DNA from: Legionella genomosp. 1
Lineage (GTDB): Bacteria > Pseudomonadota > Gammaproteobacteria > Legionellales > Legionellaceae
Direction: 5' to 3'
DNA length: 5,882 bases
Assembly (NCBI GenBank): GCA_945867185.1
Contig: CAMBHM010000097.1
Coordinates: 1-5,882 of the forward strand
In this document: positions 1 through 5,882 of the stretch, one piece after another
Layout: every line of letters starts with the position of its first letter
Numbering within the stretch: the first letter of the stretch is position 1
The notes under the pieces: model-generated
What the model was told of the DNA's origin: nothing
Databases searched by the model: none
The model's input: only the letters and a program-made list of their open reading frames with translations
Translations under genes and position numbers: made by a program

Positions 1-315
<315 letters not shown>

Positions 316-321
316 TTACGA

Positions 322-642
322 CTAACTCACAGAAAATCTAGCTTCTAACTCGCTGAGGTGTGTACTGACGAAGGACTCACCCAATCCTCTCACTTGAGAC
401 AAGTCCGCAACAGACTTGTAAGCACCCTCTGCCGCCCGATGCGCCACAATGGCTTCTGCACGTTTTTTACCGATTCCTTTAAAAGAATGGGTCAAGGTTG
501 CTGCATCTGCAGTATTCAGATTGATTTTAGGAAGTAATTGTTTAACAGAATCACTCACCTCTGAGGGCGATGGAGCAGAAGCCATCACCACCGATACACC
601 CACAACACAGGTCAACATCACAGCAAATAACTGCGCTTTCAT
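322..642 (-). CDS. ComEA-type exported helix-hairpin-helix DNA-binding protein
   Basis: This 106-residue protein starts with a Sec-type signal peptide: Lys2, a hydrophobic core at about residues 4-20, and likely cleavage after ASA (21-23). After a short linker, residues 39-101 form a tandem helix-hairpin-helix (HhH) domain. INLNTADAATL leads into the first hairpin (KGIGKKRAEAI, GIG at 56-58), and the second carries RGLGES (GLG at 86-88). HhH domains bind the DNA backbone without sequence specificity. In ComEA-like proteins such a domain holds incoming DNA in the periplasm during natural transformation. Short single-domain forms like this (compare E. coli YbaV) are common in Gram-negatives, and a role in DNA uptake here is inferred from the family. 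The start is fixed by a strong AAGGAG (654-649), 6 nt from the ATG. No other competence gene is adjacent; mreB follows on the same strand after the palindromic spacer, and lnt is divergent. Confidence 0.88.
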   Translation of the reverse strand: MKAQLFAVMLTCVVGVSVVMASAPSPSEVSDSVKQLLPKINLNTADAATLTHSFKGIGKKRAEAIVAHRAAEGAYKSVADLSQVRGLGESFVSTHLSELEARFSVS

Positions 643-669
643 AACGATCTCCTTGATAGATTGGACTTT

Positions 670-688
670 AGCAGGCTACAGGCCTGCT
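670..688 (-). promoter_or_regulatory. Inverted repeat in the comEA leader
   Basis: A perfect 7-bp inverted repeat, AGCAGGC (670-676) and GCCTGCT (682-688), has a 5-nt loop. With the candidate comEA promoter, transcription would begin near position 688, placing this stem-loop at the very 5' end of the mRNA, 15 nt before the Shine-Dalgarno. It could stabilise the transcript or be an operator in the divergent spacer. The structure is seen; any function is inferred. Confidence 0.4.
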
Positions 689-694
689 CTTAAA

Positions 695-723
695 AGTATC
701 TCAAAAGTTATCTCCTTTGTCAC
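695..723 (-). promoter_or_regulatory. Candidate sigma70-type promoter for comEA
   Basis: On the minus strand, GTGACA (723-718, 5/6 to the -35 consensus) is separated by 17 bp from GATACT (700-695, 4/6 to the -10 consensus). The expected start near 688 gives a leader of about 45 nt before the comEA ATG. The -35 lies on the same bases as the possible -35 of the divergent lnt promoter. Confidence 0.45.
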
Positions 724-747
724 GTCATTCCAATTCCGTGCTATACT
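717..747 (+). promoter_or_regulatory. Candidate promoter for lnt (extended -10)
   Basis: TATACT at 742-747 (5/6 to consensus) is preceded by TG at 739-740, forming an extended -10 (TGCTATACT). The best -35-like hexamer, TTGTCA (717-722), sits at a long 19-bp spacing, so the extended -10 probably does most of the work. Transcription would begin around 753-756, about 30 nt before the lnt ATG. The start region overlaps small inverted repeats (GCTGC 748-752 with GCAGC 764-768; TGCTT 754-758 with AAGCA 762-766), which could form a weak hairpin at the 5' end of the mRNA. It probably drives the whole lnt-leuS-lptE-holA array. Confidence 0.5.
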
Positions 748-783
748 GCTGCGTGCTTTATAAGCAGCCAGGACTGTCCCACT

Positions 784-2328
784 ATGAATCAAAACACCAC
801 CATCGAACACATGCAAGCCATTCCATCGTTCATCGTTCGATTCGGGACTCTCACTCGAGCTTTTTTTGCAGGCTTATTACTCCCCTTAGGTTTTGCTCCC
901 TTTCACTTACCAGGCTTTGCTATCTTGAGCTTGGCCCTCTTATTCGCCCAATTGCGAACAACCACTCCTCCTTTTCTGACTGGATTTGTCTTTGGCCTTG
1001 GCTTTTTAGGCTTAGGTGTCTCTTGGGTTTATGTGAGTATCCATGAATTTGGCCCTCTCAACGCCCTACTTTCAGGCGGTATTACCCTGCTGTTTGTAAC
1101 CTATTTGGCATTATATCCAGGTTGTGTGGCCCTCCTCTATTCAACGCTTTCAAAACACTGTTCATTTGTATGGTCTGCGCTCCTATTCAGTGCCTTATGG
1201 TGCCTTGGGGAATACCTTCGGGCCACCCTAATGGGTGGTTTTCCTTGGTTACTGTTAGGTGTCAGCCAATTGGATACGCCGCTTCATCATATCATCCCCA
1301 TCCTTGGGGTGTATGGCGCAAGCTTTCTCACTTGTCTTGCTGCAACCAGCTTGGTTGGCATCGCCTATACCACCGGTTTCAAACGAACGCGCGCGCTACT
1401 CGTCTGTCTAAGCATCCTTCTCCTCCCTTCTTTTTTAAAAAACATCGCCTGGACAGAGGTGAGCTCAAAACCACTCTCGATTGCCATCATTCAAGCCAAC
1501 TTATCCATGCGCGACAAATGGGATGAGTCATTATTTTGGAAATTGGTATCGACCTATCAGACCTATGTTGAACAGTTTGTTCCCAGAGCGTCCGTGATCG
1601 TCTTGCCAGAATCTGCGATCCCCGTCCCAGGCAATTATGTCAGCGATGTACTCGAGGGCTTGCATCAGAAAGCCTTGAAATCAGGCAGCGCCATATTGCT
1701 GGGTATACCGGAGCCCACCCACGCAGATGAGACCTACTATTATAATACGATTACTACCCTTGGTACTGCTGAGGGCCATTATCGAAAACAACACTTAGTC
1801 CCCTTTGGAGAATTTATTCCCAACCCATTTGAGCAAGTGATCAGATGGTTTACCTTACCGCCTGCAAACCTCAAGCCTGGAAAAAAAGAGCAGCCTTTGA
1901 TTCGTGTAAAAAATCATCCCATTGCAAGCTTGATTTGCTATGAGCTCGCCTACCCTGCGTTGCTTCGAAAACAACTCCCAGAAGCCGAATGGATAGTTTC
2001 CGTCAGCGACGACGGTTGGTTTGGCCACTCCCTCGCTATGTATCAACAATTACAAATAGCCCAGCTGCTTTCCCTCCAAACAGGGCGGTTCCAAGTCGTT
2101 TCCAACAACGATGGGCTCTCTTCTATCATCAACACAAAGGGCGAGGTAACAGCGTCCTTGCCAGCTTTCAGCAGTGGGGTATTAGAAGCCAACATCTACC
2201 CTGCGATAGGAAGCACCCCTTGGGTTCGATGGGGTGATCTTCCCCTGTTGCTTGGTTGCGTACTGGTCCTTTTAAAAATTTTGCAGGACAACTACTCTTG
2301 CCGCAAAGCACAAGAGGCGTTATCCTAA
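784..2328 (+). CDS. lnt: Apolipoprotein N-acyltransferase Lnt
   Basis: This 514-residue inner-membrane enzyme attaches the third acyl chain, taken from a phospholipid, to the N-terminal cysteine of lipoproteins after Lgt and LspA, so that they can be handed to the Lol pathway. The length matches the family (about 510). Residues 20-220 hold a run of hydrophobic membrane segments, including the conserved PLGFAPFHLPGFA (34-46). Residues 231-470 are the periplasmic nitrilase-fold domain, and a last membrane helix lies at about 484-500. The catalytic triad is intact: Glu276 in VLPESAIP, Lys335 in YRKQHLVPFGEFIP, and the nucleophile Cys385 in SLICYE. Trp246 (DKWDES) and Glu343 (FGEF), family-conserved positions around the active site, are also present. 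AGGA at 770-773 supports the ATG at 784; Met10 has no ribosome-binding site. It is divergent from comEA and 30 bp upstream of leuS. Confidence 0.97.
   Translation: MNQNTTIEHMQAIPSFIVRFGTLTRAFFAGLLLPLGFAPFHLPGFAILSLALLFAQLRTTTPPFLTGFVFGLGFLGLGVSWVYVSIHEFGPLNALLSGGITLLFVTYLALYPGCVALLYSTLSKHCSFVWSALLFSALWCLGEYLRATLMGGFPWLLLGVSQLDTPLHHIIPILGVYGASFLTCLAATSLVGIAYTTGFKRTRALLVCLSILLLPSFLKNIAWTEVSSKPLSIAIIQANLSMRDKWDESLFWKLVSTYQTYVEQFVPRASVIVLPESAIPVPGNYVSDVLEGLHQKALKSGSAILLGIPEPTHADETYYYNTITTLGTAEGHYRKQHLVPFGEFIPNPFEQVIRWFTLPPANLKPGKKEQPLIRVKNHPIASLICYELAYPALLRKQLPEAEWIVSVSDDGWFGHSLAMYQQLQIAQLLSLQTGRFQVVSNNDGLSSIINTKGEVTASLPAFSSGVLEANIYPAIGSTPWVRWGDLPLLLGCVLVLLKILQDNYSCRKAQEALS
2298..2326 (+). promoter_or_regulatory. 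Weak candidate internal promoter for leuS
   Basis: TTGCCG (2298-2303) and TATCCT (2321-2326) are spaced by exactly 17 bp, each matching consensus at 4 of 6 bases, inside the last codons of lnt. Transcription would begin near 2333, giving leuS a leader of about 25 nt. The match is modest, and leuS may simply be read from the lnt promoter. A 6-bp inverted repeat (CTCTTG 2295-2300, CAAGAG 2311-2316) overlaps the site. Confidence 0.25.
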
Positions 2329-2358
2329 TCAACCCAATCAAATTTTGTTTATCACATT

Positions 2359-4842
2359 ATGGATATAAGTTATATACCGCAGCAGGTCGAAGAACAAGCT
2401 CAACACTATTGGCTTAAAAAACAATCGTTCAATGTGACTGAAGATCTCAACAAAGAGAAATTTTATTGCTTATCGATGTTCCCCTATCCCAGTGGCTCTC
2501 TGCATATGGGGCATGTCAGAAACTATACCTTAGGCGATGTGATCGCCCGTTATCAACGGGCGTTGGGTAAAAATGTCCTGCAACCTATTGGCTGGGATGC
2601 CTTCGGCCTACCCGCCGAAAATGCCGCCATAAAACATGGCATTCCCCCTGCTGATTGGACCAAACAAAATATCACCGCCATGAAAGCCCAATTCTTAAGA
2701 CTGGGCAATGCTTATGATTGGCGACGAGAACTCACCACCTGCGATCCTGACTATTACCGCTGGGAACAGTGGTTTTTCATTAAATTGTATGAAAAGGGCT
2801 TGGTATACAAAAAAAATGCCGTAGTGAATTGGGATCCAGTCGACCAAACCGTGCTCGCCAACGAACAAGTCGTAGAGGGCCGCGGTTGGCGATCAGGGGC
2901 CTTGGTCGAGCACAAAGAAATCTCGCAATGGTTTATTAAAATCACCGCTTATGCCGATGAATTATTAAACGATCTAGACACCCTAGACGGCTGGCCGCTG
3001 CAAGTCAAACAAATGCAGCGCAATTGGATAGGTCGGTCTGAAGGAACCGATATCCATTTTAAAGTAGACGGTTTTCCCAAACGTCTTAAAATATACACCA
3101 CTCGTGCAGACACCTTAATGGGCACAACCTATCTTGCTGTGGCTCCTGATCATCCCTTGGCGAAACTTGCAGCCACCCAACACAAAAATATCCAGGCATT
3201 TATCGACAATTGTCAAGGCGTGCCCATGGCAGAAGCCGAGTTGGCAACCATGGAGAAAAAAGGCATCGATACAACATTATTTGCCATCCATCCCATCAGT
3301 GGCGAAAAAATTCCTGTGTGGATTGCCAATTTTGTCTTGATGCAATATGGATCTGGCGCAGTCATGGCAGTGCCTGCGCATGATCAACGAGACTTTGAAT
3401 TTGCAAAAAAATACCACTTGCCGCTTAAACCCGTCATTGCTCCGAAGTCACCCATCACCCATGATTTTACCATGAGCGCATGGACTGCCGATGGCACACT
3501 GGTTGATTCCGGCCCTTTTACAGGCTTACCTTCACCTGAAGCGAGAAAAACAATCACCGCGCACCTAGAAAAAACAGATGCCGGAAAATCCACTATCAAC
3601 TACCGCTTACGAGACTGGGGCGTCTCAAGACAACGATACTGGGGAACCCCCATCCCCATGATCCTCTGTGAAGACTGCGGGACTGTTCCCGTGCCGGAAG
3701 AAGCCCTTCCCGTGCTGCTGCCAGAGCAAATCACCTTCACAGGAAACGGATCACCATTGGCCCAATGCCCTGACTTCCTTCACACCATCTGCCCTAAATG
3801 TGGGCAAGATGCCAGTCGGGAATCCGATACCTTCGACACCTTTATAGAATCTTCTTGGTATTACGCACGCTTTGCGTGCAAGGGCCAGGACAAGGCCATG
3901 TTGGATGATAGAGCGAATTATTGGACACCCGTAGACCAATACATCGGCGGGATTGAGCATGCAGTGATGCATTTACTGTACGCCCGCTTCTTCCATAAAT
4001 TGTTACGCGATGAAGGCCTGGTGAATTCCGATGAACCCTTTCTTCAGTTATTAAGTCAAGGGATGGTGTTGAGCCAAGGACATAAAATGTCTAAGTCCCT
4101 TGGCAATACCGTTGATCCCAATCATTTAATAGACACCTATGGGGCTGATACCGCACGTCTCTTTGTCATGTTTGCAGCACCCCCTGAACAATCGTTAGAG
4201 TGGTCAGACTCCGCCGTTGAAGGCGCACATCGCTTTTTAAAACGACTCTGGGCCTTTGGATATCAACATCAGCAACTGATTAAAGATATCAACGATCTGA
4301 TTGTAGATGCCCACGGCAATAACGGCATCGTTTGGCAAGCTTGTGATAACCGACTTAAAAAGTCACGACGCGTGATGCATCAGTTACTTTCTGAAATCAG
4401 CCATGATTATGAACGCCAGCAATTCAATACGGTGGTGTCAGGGTGTATGAAGCTCTTTAATGAACTCTCCGCATACAAGCTTGAAACCGAAGAAGACGCC
4501 TATTTTTTACATTCTGGTTTCATGGTCTTACTGCAACTTTTAGCCCCCATTACCCCGCACCTCTGTCATCATTTATGGTGTGCACTCGGGTTTGAAAAAG
4601 CCATTATTGATGCGCCATGGCCTAAATATGACAAAAGCGCCTTAAAAACAGATCAGGTGGACTTTGTCGTCCAAGTCAACGGCAAACGACGCGCACAATT
4701 TACAACCAGTGTAGACACTCCGAATGACACATTAGTCGCCCTGGCAACGGAAGAAGCCAGAGCCTTTCTCATGAACAAAACCATCGTTAAATCTATCGTT
4801 GTCTCCCATCGACATTTGATTAATTTGGTCGTTGAGGAATGA
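2359..4842 (+). CDS. leuS: Leucyl-tRNA synthetase (compact form without the long leucine-specific insertion)
   Basis: This cytoplasmic class Ia synthetase of 827 residues charges tRNA-Leu with leucine using ATP. The HIGH motif is HMGH (49-52), in YPSGSLHMGHVRNYT, and the KMSKS loop is KMSKS at 576-580. The CP1 editing domain (about 225-415) keeps the threonine-rich TTRADT with Thr252 and the HDQRD with Asp345, so hydrolysis of mischarged isoleucine or norvaline should be intact. A CxxC pair at C437/C440 and C478/C481 looks like a zinc ribbon. The ZN1 region after the HIGH half (VNWDPVDQTVLANEQ, about 156-185) has no cysteines. Only four residues (SQGH) separate GMVL from KMSKS, where E. coli LeuRS has about 50, which explains the length (827 versus 860). 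The C-terminal tRNA-binding domain (VVQVNGKRRAQ, ending INLVVEE) is complete. The start aligns with the E. coli N-terminus, but no Shine-Dalgarno is visible in the 30-bp gap after lnt. Confidence 0.98.
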   Translation: MDISYIPQQVEEQAQHYWLKKQSFNVTEDLNKEKFYCLSMFPYPSGSLHMGHVRNYTLGDVIARYQRALGKNVLQPIGWDAFGLPAENAAIKHGIPPADWTKQNITAMKAQFLRLGNAYDWRRELTTCDPDYYRWEQWFFIKLYEKGLVYKKNAVVNWDPVDQTVLANEQVVEGRGWRSGALVEHKEISQWFIKITAYADELLNDLDTLDGWPLQVKQMQRNWIGRSEGTDIHFKVDGFPKRLKIYTTRADTLMGTTYLAVAPDHPLAKLAATQHKNIQAFIDNCQGVPMAEAELATMEKKGIDTTLFAIHPISGEKIPVWIANFVLMQYGSGAVMAVPAHDQRDFEFAKKYHLPLKPVIAPKSPITHDFTMSAWTADGTLVDSGPFTGLPSPEARKTITAHLEKTDAGKSTINYRLRDWGVSRQRYWGTPIPMILCEDCGTVPVPEEALPVLLPEQITFTGNGSPLAQCPDFLHTICPKCGQDASRESDTFDTFIESSWYYARFACKGQDKAMLDDRANYWTPVDQYIGGIEHAVMHLLYARFFHKLLRDEGLVNSDEPFLQLLSQGMVLSQGHKMSKSLGNTVDPNHLIDTYGADTARLFVMFAAPPEQSLEWSDSAVEGAHRFLKRLWAFGYQHQQLIKDINDLIVDAHGNNGIVWQACDNRLKKSRRVMHQLLSEISHDYERQQFNTVVSGCMKLFNELSAYKLETEEDAYFLHSGFMVLLQLLAPITPHLCHHLWCALGFEKAIIDAPWPKYDKSALKTDQVDFVVQVNGKRRAQFTTSVDTPNDTLVALATEEARAFLMNKTIVKSIVVSHRHLINLVVEE

Positions 4843-5408
4843 AGCTAACACGCAACTATTCCGCCTATTCAACATCCCGCAGCCCGAGCGCTGGATCTAG
4901 AAATCTAGTCACATCCACCCTCTTTCTATGCCTACTGTCTGGGTGTGGTTTCCACTTAAGAGGACAGATGGATCTGCCCCCTTGGTTGAATCATGTGGCA
5001 ATCATCCTCCAACAAGGGCACCGCGATCTAACCCCTTTATTAAAAAATCAATTAGAAGCTTATCATCTGAGCGTCACTGACTCCCCACTGCAAGCCACTT
5101 ATTGGCTTGTCATCGAGCATGATGCCATCTCCCAAAACATTACAAGCATCAGCTCCAGCACCACCCCACGCCAATACCAGTTGCTCTACACCGTAACGTT
5201 TAAACTCCAACGCGCTAACAAAGAAGACATACTCCCGTCTTCACGGATTGAAGTCACACGACAAGTAACTATCAATAGCGATAGGATTTTAGGATCTAAT
5301 CAAGAAGAAGCCTTGCTTGAAGCCGAAATGAGACAAGATGCAGTTTTACAAATCATGAATCGAATCAGTCGTACTACAGCGATGCATCATGCTCCTTCAT
5401 TACGATAA
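4839..5408 (+). CDS. lptE: LPS-assembly lipoprotein LptE
   Basis: This 189-residue outer-membrane lipoprotein, close to the roughly 190 of E. coli LptE (RlpB), plugs and helps fold the LptD beta-barrel that inserts lipopolysaccharide into the outer leaflet. The signal peptide ends in a lipobox LLSG followed by Cys36, then GFHLRGQ, the hallmark of LptE just after the acylated cysteine. The rest (about 47-175) suits the small alpha/beta LptE fold, with a strand-rich middle (QYQLLYTVTFKLQ) and a C-terminal helix (QEEALLEAEMRQDAVLQIMNRI). The n-region is unusually long (about 21 residues) with no alternative ATG, GTG or TTG start before the lipobox. The ATG overlaps the leuS stop in ATGA, and the only purine-rich stretch (GAGG, 4834-4837) is 1 nt from the start, too close for normal use, so translation is probably coupled to leuS. 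As a triacylated lipoprotein it should be a substrate of the Lnt encoded upstream. Confidence 0.93.
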   Translation: MKLTRNYSAYSTSRSPSAGSRNLVTSTLFLCLLSGCGFHLRGQMDLPPWLNHVAIILQQGHRDLTPLLKNQLEAYHLSVTDSPLQATYWLVIEHDAISQNITSISSSTTPRQYQLLYTVTFKLQRANKEDILPSSRIEVTRQVTINSDRILGSNQEEALLEAEMRQDAVLQIMNRISRTTAMHHAPSLR

Positions 5409-5882
5409 TCTAGATACCCATCTTAAAAGCAACCCCAAAGCGCTCTATGTTTTGGTAGGTGCTGATCAATATCGATTGAATGAGGCAGCACTTCGCCTTA
5501 AAACAGTTTGGCGCAAAGAAGGCGACACAGAGGAAGTCATCCTACCCCTACAACAAGCTTCCGATTGGAACGAACTCCTCACCCAAGCAAACAGCTACTC
5601 TCTCTTTTCTGAACGGACGCTTCTTGACTTGCGCTTGGATAAAAAAACAATCGATGCAACAGGAAAGGACACGCTTTCTCGCTACTTAACACATAGCAAC
5701 CCTCGTTGTCTTATGATTTTACGTGCAGGTAACCTATCTACCAAACCTTTACCCTGGCTATCTAATCACGACCACGTCGTCTGGATCTCCTTTACGCCCC
5801 TTTCAGAAGCGCATCTAAAACGTTGGATCCTCACCCGACTGCGACAACAGCACCTCCTGTTCGATCCAGAAGTACCGGCACT
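5389..5882 (+). CDS. holA: DNA polymerase III delta subunit HolA, N-terminal 164 residues (partial, runs off the right edge)
   Basis: An open frame from the ATG at 5389 runs to the end of the window (164 codons plus 2 nt), a little under half of a typical delta subunit (343 residues in E. coli). Delta is the clamp-loader subunit that opens the beta sliding clamp. Family features in order are ALYVLVGADQYRLNEAALRL (residues 18-37), matching the conserved start of the AAA+-like domain I that touches the clamp; DWNELLTQANSYSLFSERTLLDLRL (59-83), including the typical SLFSER turn; and EAHLKRWILTRLRQQHLLFDP (140-160), entering domain II. The start lies inside lptE, so the genes overlap by 20 bp in different frames. 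The upstream bases carry no clear Shine-Dalgarno, pointing to translational coupling. The leuS-lptE-holA order matches other gammaproteobacteria. Confidence 0.93.
   Translation, partial: MLLHYDNLDTHLKSNPKALYVLVGADQYRLNEAALRLKTVWRKEGDTEEVILPLQQASDWNELLTQANSYSLFSERTLLDLRLDKKTIDATGKDTLSRYLTHSNPRCLMILRAGNLSTKPLPWLSNHDHVVWISFTPLSEAHLKRWILTRLRQQHLLFDPEVPA

Noticed and set aside
708..717. Second AAGGAGAT-like Shine-Dalgarno on the minus strand upstream of comEA
   Set aside because: No ATG follows; the nearest TTG opens a frame of only a few codons. It also lies inside the candidate promoter spacer.
449..763. Plus-strand open frame of 104 codons opposite comEA
   Set aside because: It lies antisense to a clear signal-peptide/HhH gene with a strong ribosome-binding site; its own translation has no family resemblance and no Shine-Dalgarno.
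717..1046. Plus-strand open frame of 109 codons overlapping the lnt start
   Set aside because: Out of frame with lnt, rich in His/Ser/Cys in a way typical of shadow frames, and begins inside the promoter region.
2295..2316. 6-bp inverted repeat at the end of lnt as a terminator
   Set aside because: Weak stem, 10-nt loop, no T-tract, and located before the lnt stop codon, so it should not end transcription before leuS.
3384..3972. Minus-strand open frames inside leuS
   Set aside because: They are opposite a full-length, highly conserved leuS and show no recognisable domain or start signal.
4897..4908. Short palindrome CTAGAAATCTAG in the lptE signal-peptide region
   Set aside because: Only 5-bp arms within coding sequence; expected by chance and without supporting context.
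5480..5689. Plus-strand open frame of 69 codons after lptE
   Set aside because: It is a shadow of holA, whose frame shows clear delta-subunit similarity through the same region.

Overview
The window is an ordinary housekeeping segment of a Gram-negative chromosome, most likely from a gammaproteobacterium. The evidence is the plus-strand order lnt - leuS - lptE - holA: leuS-lptE(rlpB)-holA is the classic gammaproteobacterial arrangement, with lnt close by. Lnt and LptE also require a lipoprotein- and LPS-bearing outer membrane. By eye the base composition is moderately AT-leaning. The LeuRS lacks the long insertion before KMSKS found in the E. coli enzyme, which suggests a lineage away from the enterics; a Legionella/Coxiella-like affiliation is a guess, not a result.

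Minus strand, left end: the first 50 codons of mreB (rod-shape actin homologue) run off the left edge (1-150). A 171-bp spacer (151-321) follows, holding a perfect 9-bp-arm GC-rich palindrome plus a degenerate extra half-copy; it looks like a dispersed intergenic repeat. Next is a small ComEA-type exported helix-hairpin-helix protein (322-642).

The 141-bp gap at 643-783 separates comEA from the divergent lnt. It holds candidate promoters for both genes whose -35 regions fall on the same bases, plus two small inverted repeats. No stretch over 300 bases lacks a gene.

Plus strand: lnt (784-2328, last step of lipoprotein acylation), leuS (2359-4842, leucyl-tRNA synthetase), lptE (4839-5408, outer-membrane LPS-assembly lipoprotein) and the 5' part of holA (from 5389, DNA polymerase III delta subunit) form a tight array. 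Gaps are 30 bp, -4 bp and -20 bp, with no terminator in between, so it is probably one operon. Two envelope-biogenesis genes (lnt, lptE) alternate with translation and replication genes. LptE is itself a lipoprotein and so a likely Lnt substrate, which makes lnt and lptE functionally linked.

I found no mobile element, CRISPR array, RNA gene or undescribed multi-gene system. The points worth a second look are the palindromic repeat, the shared divergent promoter region, the compact LeuRS architecture and the nested gene overlaps.
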